Origin: an uncultured Brachyspira sp.
GTDB lineage: Bacteria > Spirochaetota > Brachyspiria > Brachyspirales > Brachyspiraceae
NCBI RefSeq assembly: GCF_949287625.1
Contig: NZ_CASEGO010000109.1
Location: 1 to 10,540 of the forward strand
Direction: 5' to 3'
Length of the DNA stretch: 10,540 nucleotides
The translations under genes and the position numbers were made by a program. Positions 1-6,216 of this stretch are shown here, piece by piece. How positions within the stretch are numbered: position 1 is the stretch's first letter; every line of letters begins with the position of its first letter. The notes under the pieces were generated by a model. The model did not search any database. It worked only from the letters and a program-made list of their open reading frames with translations, and was not told the origin of the DNA.

Positions 1-16
1 AATTATTATAAATATA

Positions 17-45
17 TTGAATATTCATATTTTTTATTATATATT
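17..45 (+). promoter_or_regulatory. possible sigma-70-type promoter of the HAD phosphatase gene
   Basis: TTGAAT (17-22) is followed after 17 bases by TATATT (40-45). Both are imperfect matches in very AT-rich DNA, where chance matches are common, so this is a weak call. It would give a leader of about 65 bases before the ribosome binding site AGAGGA at 106-111, which sits 7 bases before the ATG at 119. Confidence 0.3.
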
Positions 46-118
46 ATAAAAGATTAAAATGCAATTTTTTTATTATAAATATTACTTTTTTATTAAAATT
101 AATTTAGAGGAATAAATA

Positions 119-919
119 ATGCATATCCCAAAAGAAAAAATTAAATTAATAGCAGCAGACTTGGACGGTACTTTACTTAACAGCAATAAAGAAATTTCAG
201 AATATAATCAAAAAATAATTAAGAAACTTATTAATGAATATAATATAGATTTTGTATTATCAAGCGGAAGACCTTATGAAGGAATAAAAAATTATAATAA
301 AATTTTAGAAAATAACAATTTATCTATTATTTTTAACGGAGCTTCTATTGCTGATAATAACGGAAAAATAATATTTCAAAAGACTATTGAAGAAGAGGCT
401 TCTAAACAAATAATAGAATTATCAAAAAAATATGATGTATGTATGCATGTTTATAATAACGGTAAATATATAATATCAAAAGAAAACTTCCCTATAAAAT
501 CATATGTTCAAAGAGAAAAAACTGTCAATGTAGTTGTAGGGCTTGAAAATACTGATGACTATAATTTTGATAAAATACTAATATTAGGACAAAGAGATAT
601 TTTAGAAAAATTAAAAAAAGAAATTGATTCACTAGATAGTGTTCACACTTGTTTTTCAGGGGAATTATTTTTAGAAGCAGTAAATAAAGAAGTAAATAAA
701 GGCAATGCTTTAAAACAGATATGCAAAATGAAAAAAATAGATATAAAAGATACTATAGCTTTTGGAGATAATTTTAATGATATAGAGATGATAGAGTATT
801 CTGGTATTGGTGTTGCTATGGGAAATGCTGAAGAAACTGTAAAACAAAGAGCTGATTATATTACGCTTTCTAATGAAGAAGATGGAGTCGGAAAGTTTTT
901 GAGTGATTTATTTTGTTAA
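119..919 (+). CDS. Cof-type HAD superfamily hydrolase (probable sugar or nucleotide phosphatase)
   Basis: A 266-residue cytoplasmic phosphatase of the HAD superfamily, Cof (IIB) subfamily. All four motifs are visible. Motif I is DLDGTLL with nucleophile D14 and acid D16; motif II is SSGR at 48-51; the motif III lysine is K194 in NKGNAL; motif IV is GDNFND at 216-221, with D217 and D221 binding magnesium. The cap lies between motifs II and III, as expected for a C2 cap. GVAMGNA (231-237) is the usual C-terminal signature, and the length is normal for the family. AGAGGA 7 bases upstream supports the ATG at 119. Family members dephosphorylate sugar phosphates, flavin mononucleotide or pyridoxal phosphate; the substrate cannot be read from sequence. 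The gene stands alone, 380 bases from a convergent neighbour. Confidence 0.93.
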   Translation: MHIPKEKIKLIAADLDGTLLNSNKEISEYNQKIIKKLINEYNIDFVLSSGRPYEGIKNYNKILENNNLSIIFNGASIADNNGKIIFQKTIEEEASKQIIELSKKYDVCMHVYNNGKYIISKENFPIKSYVQREKTVNVVVGLENTDDYNFDKILILGQRDILEKLKKEIDSLDSVHTCFSGELFLEAVNKEVNKGNALKQICKMKKIDIKDTIAFGDNFNDIEMIEYSGIGVAMGNAEETVKQRADYITLSNEEDGVGKFLSDLFC

Positions 920-1242
920 TAAAATAAATAAAACTTAGAAAAATAGATTATCAGTAAAAATGATATTTTGTCACTTTTTAGTTTTAATATATTTTATGAT
1001 TAAATAATTATAAAATATTTTTAATCTAGAGTACATATATATAACAAAATTTAATTAAGATAATAGTATAATTTTTATCTCATAAATTTAAAATTTTTTA
1101 GTATAAAAAATGTATAAAGTATGCATATATAGAAATAACTTTATTTTGTTAGATTAAATATATATTTATAATTAAAAAATTTTTATAACTAATTTTGTCA
1201 AGTAGTTTAAAAATAAATCTAATATAAAAATATCTATTATTA
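920..1242. other. AT-rich intergenic stretch without recognisable genes
   Basis: This lies between the stop of the phosphatase gene and the hairpin that ends the convergent oxidoreductase gene. I see no coding frame with a ribosome binding site, no tRNA-like fold and no strong hairpin. A TTGACA on the minus strand (1196-1201) lacks a well-spaced -10 box. Confidence 0.6.
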
Positions 1243-1292
1243 ATAGAAGTTAATAGATAAAAAATAATATTCTATTAACTTCTATATTTTTT
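1243..1292. terminator. hairpin between convergent genes, probable bidirectional terminator
   Basis: A perfect 15-bp inverted repeat has arms at 1243-1257 and 1271-1285 (core TAGAAGTTAATAG / CTATTAACTTCTA) and a 13-base loop. On the plus strand it is followed by A and six T (1287-1292), a usable U-tract. On the minus strand the following sequence is only moderately T-rich. It begins 16 bases beyond the stop of the minus-strand oxidoreductase gene, so it most likely ends that transcript and may also stop read-through from the phosphatase gene. The stem is AT-rich, which lowers certainty. Confidence 0.6.
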
Positions 1293-1300
1293 AATAATTG

Positions 1301-1930
1301 TTATTTACAACAGAATGTTATTCTTTGATTTAAATGTTTTTTATTTTGTATCTCATCAGCAAAAGCTACAGCATAATCAGCATAACTAATAGAACTTTCA
1401 CCTTTTGAATTAAAAAGTAATTCATCAAATCCTATATTGTATTGTCCTGTTTTTTCTCCATCAGCTTGGAAATCAGCAGAAGGTGATACATAAGTCCATA
1501 AAACATCTTTTTTATTTTTTAATATATCAAATGATTTTGACATACTTTTTGCAAGAGGTTTGAATATATCAGGAAAAGTTTCACTATCCATTAATTTTTT
1601 GCTGCTATCTATATATAAACTTCCAGCTCCTCCAACTACCATAAGTCTTATGTTTGTATTTGCAAGTATATTGCATAAATGCTCCATAACTAATGAATGC
1701 TTATCAAGTTCTTTTTCCTCCCACACTCCGAATGCACTTACTACAGTATCGAATTCTTTCAAATCATCTTTTGTCAAATCAAATAAATCTTTTTCTATAA
1801 CTTTTGCTTTTGAATTATTTATTTTTGTTTTATCTCTTACTATGGCTGTAACATCTAATCCCCTTTCTAATGCCTCATTCATAATTAATTTTCCAGCTTT
1901 TCCGTTTGCTGCTATTATTGCAATTTTCAT
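1301..1930 (-). CDS. NAD(P)-binding oxidoreductase, COG2910 / YwnB-like putative NADH-flavin reductase
   Basis: A 209-residue Rossmann-fold protein of the atypical short-chain dehydrogenase group COG2910 (NmrA/SDR-like). The N-terminal dinucleotide loop is AANGKAGK (7-14), with alanine at the usual first glycine. Other family marks are VVGGAGSLYID (98-108), DFQADGEKTGQY (153-164) and ADYAVAFADEI near 184-194. The length is typical. It is expected in the cytosol and to use NAD(P)H; the name NADH-flavin reductase is inherited from family annotation and the true substrate is unknown. AAGGAG at 1938-1943 sets the start. It lies 112 bases downstream of the sirtuin gene on the same strand but has its own promoter and two operator palindromes identical in design to those before the macrodomain gene. 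In Bacillus subtilis, ywnB neighbours the Rrf2 gene ywnA, which matches the regulator found here at 3832. The protein ends with the cysteine pair C207-C208. Confidence 0.88.
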   Translation of the reverse strand: MKIAIIAANGKAGKLIMNEALERGLDVTAIVRDKTKINNSKAKVIEKDLFDLTKDDLKEFDTVVSAFGVWEEKELDKHSLVMEHLCNILANTNIRLMVVGGAGSLYIDSSKKLMDSETFPDIFKPLAKSMSKSFDILKNKKDVLWTYVSPSADFQADGEKTGQYNIGFDELLFNSKGESSISYADYAVAFADEIQNKKHLNQRITFCCK

Positions 1931-1973
1931 TTCAATTCTCCTTTTTATAAAAATAGTTTCTTTAATTAAAGAA

Positions 1974-1994
1974 TTGTAATAGCTATTATTACAA
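1974..1994. promoter_or_regulatory. operator palindrome C, probable Rrf2/YwnA-type site
   Basis: A perfect palindrome, TTGTAAT (1974-1980), seven bases, ATTACAA (1988-1994). It lies just downstream of the inferred -10 box of the oxidoreductase promoter, 40 bases from the partner palindrome at 2014. The half-site and seven-base spacing match the sites before the macrodomain gene. Binding by the regulator encoded at 3832 is inferred. Confidence 0.72.
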
Positions 1995-1996
1995 TA

Positions 1997-2025
1997 ATGA
2001 CAGCATGTTTTAGTTGTAATGTAAA
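1997..2025 (-). promoter_or_regulatory. inferred promoter of the oxidoreductase gene
   Basis: Reading the minus strand, TTTACA (2025-2020) is followed after 17 bases by TGTCAT (2002-1997), preceded by TGC, an extended -10 feature. The -10 itself is a poor match. Support comes from geometry: as at the macrodomain promoter, the -35 sits in the spacer of one palindrome and the second palindrome is just beyond the -10. Confidence 0.5.
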
Positions 2026-2040
2026 GTATTACAACTAAAA
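2008..2040. promoter_or_regulatory. operator palindrome D, extended to 33 bp
   Basis: The core is TTGTAAT (2014-2020), seven bases, ATTACAA (2028-2034). The symmetry extends to perfect 13-base arms, 2008-2020 and 2028-2040. It starts 3 bases after the stop codon of the sirtuin gene and covers the inferred -35 of the oxidoreductase gene, so it could act both as an operator and as an RNA hairpin at the end of the sirtuin message. There is no U-tract after it on the minus strand. Confidence 0.75.
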
Positions 2041-2042
2041 TT

Positions 2043-2885
2043 TTAACTTTTTATATATTCTAATACTTTAGATATATCATCATTTATACATATAGAGCGT
2101 TCTTTTAAATTGTCAGGGGCATATGAATCATTTAAATTTACAGATACATAAATAGAGTTTTCATTTTTTAAAGCCATATCCCAAAAAGAATATTTTATTA
2201 TAGCAGGTGTATTATAACCTACCCCTAATTCTAAAAATAATATATTTTTATTTTTTGCTTCATCTAGGAACTTTTTATATTTATTCATAGAATAATACCA
2301 ATTATCGTCTTGCACAAAAGTATTATCGCATCTTAAGTTCATTGACATATTGCTGCCGCAATGAGGACATTTTGGTATAAGTTCTTTTGCTATTTTTAAA
2401 TCTTTTCTTGACTTGACCATTTCTCTTATTTGTTTTTCATTATAAAAAGTTTCTTGTCGGCATGGAACAGAACATTGAAAAAGAGAATAGTCCCCCTGAA
2501 CTTTAAATAATTTTTCTTTATCAAATTTTGCCTCTTCAAATCTTCCGTCAACATTAGTAGTAATAACAAAATAATTTTTATTTTTTACTATTTCTAATAG
2601 GTTTAAATGAGTTTCATCTGCTGGTATATCATATCTATTAACATATACAAGAAGCGAAAAATATCCCCAAAAATCTTCCAAAGTAGGATAATTATAAAAT
2701 CCAGCACTATACATATCAGTTAAACCATACCTATCTTTATATTCACTAAAATATTTATCAAATCTTTCTCCGTCATAAGAAAATCCTGCAGAAACAGAAA
2801 GTCCTGCACCTGCACCTATTAATATATAATCTGATTTCTCTATACTTGATTTTAATTTTTTTATTAATTCTAACTTATCATTCAT
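2043..2885 (-). CDS. sirTM: SirTM-class sirtuin, NAD-dependent protein ADP-ribosyltransferase
   Basis: A 280-residue sirtuin of the macrodomain-linked class M. The NAD-binding loop is GAGAGLSVSAG (24-34), followed by TTNVDGRF (109-116) with N111 and D113. Where deacetylating sirtuins have the catalytic histidine, this protein has Q130 in KVQGDYSLFQC; that change is characteristic of SirTM enzymes, which transfer ADP-ribose instead of deacetylating. A structural zinc site is formed by C138 and C142 (CxxxC) and C173 and C176 (CPHC). FLELGVGYNTP (217-227) is the late Rossmann motif. In staphylococci and streptococci such enzymes modify a lipoylated GcvH-like carrier encoded in the same operon. 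No carrier or lipoate ligase is present here, so the target is unknown. The gene follows the macrodomain gene by 15 bases and has AGGAGA at 2893-2898, so the two are surely co-transcribed. Confidence 0.93.
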   Translation of the reverse strand: MNDKLELIKKLKSSIEKSDYILIGAGAGLSVSAGFSYDGERFDKYFSEYKDRYGLTDMYSAGFYNYPTLEDFWGYFSLLVYVNRYDIPADETHLNLLEIVKNKNYFVITTNVDGRFEEAKFDKEKLFKVQGDYSLFQCSVPCRQETFYNEKQIREMVKSRKDLKIAKELIPKCPHCGSNMSMNLRCDNTFVQDDNWYYSMNKYKKFLDEAKNKNILFLELGVGYNTPAIIKYSFWDMALKNENSIYVSVNLNDSYAPDNLKERSICINDDISKVLEYIKS

Positions 2886-2900
2886 TTATAATTCTCCTAA

Positions 2901-3674
2901 TTATTTTAAAATATCATAATAAAGCTCATAATCCAAATCTTTAAATACATTAAATACTATCTTTATATCATATTTAGTATTATATAAAAAATCTTTCACA
3001 GCATTCACCGCTATCTGAGAAGCCTCTTTATTTGGAAACTTGAACTCACCTGTAGATATGCAGCAAAATGCTATGCTTTTTATATTATTATCTTTTGCCG
3101 TTTCTAAGCATGATTTATAACAGTTGTATAAAAGCTCTTCATCTTTTTTTAAAACACTGTTCTGTATTATAGGTCCTACTGTGTGAAGTATATATCTGCT
3201 TGGTAAATTAAATGCTTTAGTTATTATACATTTTCCCGTATCCTCAGTTTCTCCTTTCATTATATTATTTAGACATAATCTTAATCTAGTACCAGAAGCA
3301 CTATGTATAGCATTATCTATGCATTTATGAAGAGGAATAAAACAGCCAAGCATAGAAGAATTAGCCGCGTTAACTACAGCATCTATGTTTAATGTTGTTA
3401 TATCTCCCTGCCATAAATATAAATTATCTCTTATAGGTTTTATATCTTCTATATTTGTTATTATTTTATTTTTTAATCTTTCCTGTAGATATTCATCTTC
3501 TATTTTAAGATACTCTTCGCTTATATTATTAGGAAGTCTTATATTCATTAAATATCTGAAATAGTTATACAGTACTTCTTCATTATTTTCTTCTAATGCC
3601 TTTTCTAGTTCTTTATTATATTTATAATTACCTTCTTTAATAAGATAGTCTATTAAAAATAATAATTTATTCAT
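2901..3674 (-). CDS. zinc-type macrodomain protein-ADP-ribose hydrolase
   Basis: A 257-residue protein with a helical N-terminal extension (about 1-80) and a macrodomain (about 81-257). Ligand-binding motifs are WQGDIT (88-93), DAVVNAANSSMLGCF (98-112), HTVGP (164-168) and STGEFKFP (207-214). C111, H116 and C118 in GCFIPLHKCID match the zinc-binding insertion of macrodomains encoded with SirTM; these remove the ADP-ribose that SirTM adds. The N-terminal extension is also normal for this subfamily. It is the first gene of the operon; AGGAGT (3679-3684) lies 4 bases before the ATG. The promoter and two operator palindromes occupy the intergenic space shared with the divergent Rrf2 gene. Function in reversing SirTM modification is family knowledge; the modified protein is not identifiable here. 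Confidence 0.92.
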   Translation of the reverse strand: MNKLLFLIDYLIKEGNYKYNKELEKALEENNEEVLYNYFRYLMNIRLPNNISEEYLKIEDEYLQERLKNKIITNIEDIKPIRDNLYLWQGDITTLNIDAVVNAANSSMLGCFIPLHKCIDNAIHSASGTRLRLCLNNIMKGETEDTGKCIITKAFNLPSRYILHTVGPIIQNSVLKKDEELLYNCYKSCLETAKDNNIKSIAFCCISTGEFKFPNKEASQIAVNAVKDFLYNTKYDIKIVFNVFKDLDYELYYDILK

Positions 3675-3686
3675 ATTTACTCCTAA

Positions 3687-3707
3687 TTGTAACTATTATT
3701 ATTACAA
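3687..3707. promoter_or_regulatory. operator palindrome A, probable Rrf2/YwnA-type site
   Basis: TTGTAAC (3687-3693), seven bases, ATTACAA (3701-3707): one mismatch to perfect symmetry. It overlaps the downstream edge of the -10 box and the likely transcription start of the macrodomain-sirtuin operon, 37 bases from palindrome B. A repressor bound here would block promoter opening. Confidence 0.7.
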
Positions 3708-3735
3708 TAATACTATATCCTTATTGTAATGTCAA
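3707..3735 (-). promoter_or_regulatory. promoter of the macrodomain-sirtuin operon
   Basis: On the minus strand a consensus -35 TTGACA (3735-3730) is followed after exactly 17 bases by TATTAT (3712-3707). The -35 lies across the spacer of palindrome B, and the -10 abuts palindrome A. This arrangement strongly suggests transcriptional repression. Confidence 0.8.
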
Positions 3736-3744
3736 GTATTACAA
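3724..3744. promoter_or_regulatory. operator palindrome B, probable Rrf2/YwnA-type site
   Basis: A perfect palindrome, TTGTAAT (3724-3730), GTCAAGT, ATTACAA (3738-3744). Its spacer differs by one base from that of palindrome D (GTAAAGT), and the following CTAAA is also shared, so the two regions look duplicated. It contains the -35 of the macrodomain operon promoter. It lies 33 bases upstream of the -35 of the divergent Rrf2 gene, so any autoregulation would be weaker or indirect. Confidence 0.78.
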
Positions 3745-3776
3745 CTAAATTTAAATTCGTTTATTTAATTTTTTAT

Positions 3777-3805
3777 TTGCATTAAGAAAATAAATATATT
3801 ATAAT
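3777..3805 (+). promoter_or_regulatory. promoter of the Rrf2 regulator gene
   Basis: TTGCAT (3777-3782) and a consensus TATAAT (3800-3805) are separated by 17 bases. Transcription would begin near 3812, leaving a 20-base leader with TAAGGA (3819-3824) before the ATG at 3832. Confidence 0.68.
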
Positions 3806-3831
3806 TTTTTAATAATTTTAAGGATAATTTA

Positions 3832-4245
3832 ATGAAAATTAGTTCAAGATTTACAATAGCGGTTCATACATTACTTTGCATATTAGAGTTTAAAGATGAA
3901 AAAATAACATCAAATTTTATATCAGAAAGTGTTCAAGTTAATCCTGTTATCATAAGAAACATATTAATACAGCTTCAAAAAGCTGATATTATCACTGTAA
4001 AAAGAGGAACTGGAGGAATAAGTCTCAATAAAAAAACAGAAAATGTTACATTACTTGATATATTTAATGCTGTAGAAAGCCTAGATAAAGGAAAACTTTT
4101 CAGCTTTCATGAAAACCCAAATAAAAAATGTCCTGTGGGAAGTAAAATTAATGAAATACTTCAGCCGAAACTAGATAATGTTCAGCATGCTATGGAAAAA
4201 GAACTTAAAAAAACTACTTTAAAAGATATTTATAAAAGTTTATAA
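3832..4245 (+). CDS. Rrf2 family transcriptional regulator, YwnA-like, single CPVG cysteine
   Basis: A 137-residue Rrf2 (COG1959) regulator, expected to act as a dimer. The start MKISSRFTIAVHTL is the typical first helix. The helix-turn-helix spans about residues 25-52 and the wing is VKRGTGGISL (56-65). A dimerisation helix and the C-terminal region follow. The three-cysteine set that holds an Fe-S cluster in IscR and NsrR is absent: the only cysteines are C16 in helix 1 and C100 in CPVG. The CPVG cysteine is shared with YwnA-like and HypR-like proteins; in HypR of Staphylococcus aureus the corresponding cysteine takes part in thiol redox sensing (from memory). The gene is divergent from the macrodomain-sirtuin operon, and four matching palindromes lie at the two nearby minus-strand promoters, so it is the best candidate for their repressor. 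The signal sensed is unknown. Confidence 0.92.
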   Translation: MKISSRFTIAVHTLLCILEFKDEKITSNFISESVQVNPVIIRNILIQLQKADIITVKRGTGGISLNKKTENVTLLDIFNAVESLDKGKLFSFHENPNKKCPVGSKINEILQPKLDNVQHAMEKELKKTTLKDIYKSL

Positions 4246-4262
4246 AACAAAGTAATGGAAGA

Positions 4263-4283
4263 TTGTAATAATTAGTATTTAAA
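4263..4283. promoter_or_regulatory. degenerate operator-like half palindrome
   Basis: TTGTAAT (4263-4269), seven bases ending in AGT, then ATTTAAA (4277-4283). The left half is a perfect match to the operators at 1974-2034 and 3687-3744; the right half has two mismatches. It lies 17 bases after the Rrf2 stop codon and 79 bases upstream of the next promoter. It may be a decayed or weak site, or chance in AT-rich DNA. Confidence 0.25.
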
Positions 4284-4362
4284 TAATCTCATATATTATA
4301 AATCATTTCAAACATACTTATATTTTAGTTAAAAAAAATCTCAAAATTGATTTAGCAATTAA

Positions 4363-4390
4363 TTGACATAATATATTTATTTAGTATAAT
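4363..4390 (+). promoter_or_regulatory. consensus sigma-70-type promoter giving a likely leaderless mRNA
   Basis: Perfect TTGACA (4363-4368) and perfect TATAAT (4385-4390) are separated by 16 bases. The ATG of the next gene begins only 8 bases after the -10 box, where transcription itself should start. The promoter probably also serves waaA. Confidence 0.82.
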
Positions 4391-4397
4391 CTATGTT

Positions 4398-4688
4398 ATG
4401 AATATTAATAAATATATTTTAATACATAAATTAGTTAATGCCTCTATACTTATGCTTTTCCCTATAGCAGCTTTTTATATTATAGAGCATAATAATATAA
4501 AAACAGGTATATATAGTGCTATTTTTATTATCATTAATGCCATAGAAATATTATTATTTGCTTTATTTATTATTGTATCTTTCAGATGCGAATGGGGTAC
4601 TAGAAAGCAGCATGCTATTGTAAAAGCCTTAATTTCTTTTTTTATGTATATGGTAATTATTATATTGACAATGATCGCTATTTTTTGA
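4398..4688 (+). CDS. small three-helix membrane protein of unknown function
   Basis: A 96-residue hydrophobic protein with three predicted membrane helices at about 10-29, 37-61 and 75-96. A short charged loop, FRCEWGTRKQH (62-72), lies between helices 2 and 3. I do not recognise a family. There is no Shine-Dalgarno sequence: the ATG at 4398 lies 8 bases after a perfect -10 box, so initiation would be leaderless. The next in-frame methionine, codon 19, also lacks a ribosome binding site and would cut into helix 1, which favours 4398. The gene ends 28 bases before waaA on the same strand with no terminator between them, so the two are probably co-transcribed. A role in the cell envelope is only a guess from that neighbour. 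Confidence 0.7.
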   Translation: MNINKYILIHKLVNASILMLFPIAAFYIIEHNNIKTGIYSAIFIIINAIEILLFALFIIVSFRCEWGTRKQHAIVKALISFFMYMVIIILTMIAIF

Positions 4689-4716
4689 TTGATATTTTTC
4701 ATAATAGGTTTTTTTA

Positions 4717-5979
4717 ATGCAGAAAATTTTAATGTGCATATATACTATTTTTGGGTATATCTTATACCCTTTTATATTTATATCATTTTTTATTATGATG
4801 ATATTTAATAAGCCTATTAGAAAAGGTGCTTTATCAAGACTTGGGTTTATATATCCTAAAGAAAACAATAAAAATGCTGTTTGGATACATGCTGTAAGTG
4901 TAGGAGAAATAGTAGCCGTAAGAGAGATAGTATTTACTTTAATAGATAGAGGATATAATGTTTATCTGTCTACTACTACTGTAGGGGGATATGATATAGC
5001 AAAAAAGAATTATGGTGATAAAGCAGAGCTTTTTTATCTTACATTAGATTATCCTCATATGATTAATAAACTTATTAATCTAATATCTCCAGAATATGTT
5101 ATGATAGCAGAAATAGAAATATGGCCTACACTAATATATTCGCTTCATAAAAAACTTATACCTCTATATATGATTAATGGAAGAATAGGTAAAAAAGAAT
5201 TAAAAGGATATAAAAATTTTAAATTCTTTTTTAAGCCATATTTCAATATGTACACAAAAATCTTGGCACAAAGCAATATAGATAAAGAAAATATGATTAC
5301 TATAGGAATGCCTGAAGGACTTATAACAGTTACTGGAAATTTAAAATATGATATAACATATCATGCTGATGAAAAAAAGATAGATGAGTTGGAAAACACT
5401 ATACCTGTAAACAAATTCGTAATAACAGCAGGAAGTACACATGCTGGGGAAGAAGAATTAATATTAAAAGCAATAGATAAACTCAATTTGAAAGATAAAG
5501 TATATATAGTAATAGTTCCAAGGGATATTAAAAGAGGAGAAGATATACAAAAACTTGCAGAAAGATTAAATTATGACTTGCCTCTTTATACTGATTATGA
5601 AAAAAGTTCAGAAGATGGAATAATTATAAATACTATAGGCGAATTATTAAATTGGTATAAACTTTCTGACTTAGTTATAATGGGCGGCACATTTATGGGT
5701 ACTATGGGCGGACATAACATATTAGAAGCAATTTATTTTAAAAAGGCCGTTATAGTTGGCAAGTACATGTATAACTTTATAGAAATTTACGAATATATGA
5801 AAGAAGCTGTATTTACCTGCGAAGATAAAGAAAAACTAGCAGATATAATACAGGAAGCATATCAAAATGAAGAACTTAGAAATAATCTGGCAGAAAAAGC
5901 GTATGATTTACTTATACAAAATAACGGAGCTTCAAAAAAAACTCTCTCTATTATAGATAAATACCAAGGTATAGTATAA
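4717..5979 (+). CDS. waaA: 3-deoxy-D-manno-octulosonic acid (Kdo) transferase, GT30
   Basis: WaaA/KdtA transfers Kdo from CMP-Kdo to the lipid A precursor at the cytoplasmic face of the inner membrane, starting the lipo-oligosaccharide core. At 420 residues it has normal length. An N-terminal membrane anchor (about 8-30) precedes the N-lobe motif WIHAVSVGE (56-64). EIEIWP (132-137) corresponds to ETELWP of Escherichia coli; NGRIG (154-158) and VTGNLKYD (205-212) follow. The C-lobe has STHAGEE (240-246), VPRD (267-270) and GGTFMGTMGGHNILEA (323-338), which binds the nucleotide sugar. By my alignment to E. coli GERYGF, the position of the proposed catalytic-base glutamate is S40 in LSRLGF; see findings. 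The ribosome binding site is weak (AGG at 4706-4708). It follows the small membrane protein by 28 bases and probably shares its promoter. No clear terminator follows. Confidence 0.94.
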   Translation: MQKILMCIYTIFGYILYPFIFISFFIMMIFNKPIRKGALSRLGFIYPKENNKNAVWIHAVSVGEIVAVREIVFTLIDRGYNVYLSTTTVGGYDIAKKNYGDKAELFYLTLDYPHMINKLINLISPEYVMIAEIEIWPTLIYSLHKKLIPLYMINGRIGKKELKGYKNFKFFFKPYFNMYTKILAQSNIDKENMITIGMPEGLITVTGNLKYDITYHADEKKIDELENTIPVNKFVITAGSTHAGEEELILKAIDKLNLKDKVYIVIVPRDIKRGEDIQKLAERLNYDLPLYTDYEKSSEDGIIINTIGELLNWYKLSDLVIMGGTFMGTMGGHNILEAIYFKKAVIVGKYMYNFIEIYEYMKEAVFTCEDKEKLADIIQEAYQNEELRNNLAEKAYDLLIQNNGASKKTLSIIDKYQGIV

Positions 5980-5996
5980 CAAAATTTATATTTTCA

Positions 5997-6078
5997 TATT
6001 GACTTTTATATATAAAACATTTATTATTAGATAAGGTTTATGAAAGTTTCAGTGGATTAATTTATGCAATATATAAAT
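5997..6078 (+). promoter_or_regulatory. promoter and conserved leader, copy 1, before surface-protein gene 1
   Basis: TTGACT (5999-6004) and TATTAT (6022-6027) have 17-base spacing. The next 50 bases (GGTTTATGAAAGTTT, then GTGGATTAATTTATGCAATA) match leaders at 7791 and 8709 with a few changes and a one-base deletion. The complete leader is about 180 bases long, ending with AAGGAGA at 6204-6210. The rest of 5980-6216 contains no gene; an open frame at 6064-6198 lacks a ribosome binding site and is not conserved in the other copies. Confidence 0.68.
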
Positions 6079-6216
6079 TTCTATTTTAATAATTCTATAT
6101 TTTTCAAAAACATTCGTTTATTCTTTCACTTTTTTATCCAAAGTCAATATTCTAAATTATTTCATGTTTCTATCATATTCCATAAACATTTTTTATAAAT
6201 ATTAAGGAGATAAAAT

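Noticed and set aside
1560..1979. Plus-strand 139-codon open frame
   Set aside because: It lies antisense inside the well-recognised oxidoreductase gene, has no family motifs and no ribosome binding site, and runs into the operator region.
4475..4868. Two minus-strand open frames opposite the membrane protein and waaA start
   Set aside because: Both are reverse-strand shadows of AT-rich hydrophobic coding sequence, without ribosome binding sites or recognisable domains.
6064..6198. 44-codon open frame in the leader of surface-protein gene 1
   Set aside because: No ribosome binding site, composition dominated by Phe/Ile/His, and the corresponding ATG in the leader at 7791 reaches a stop after three codons, so the frame is not conserved.
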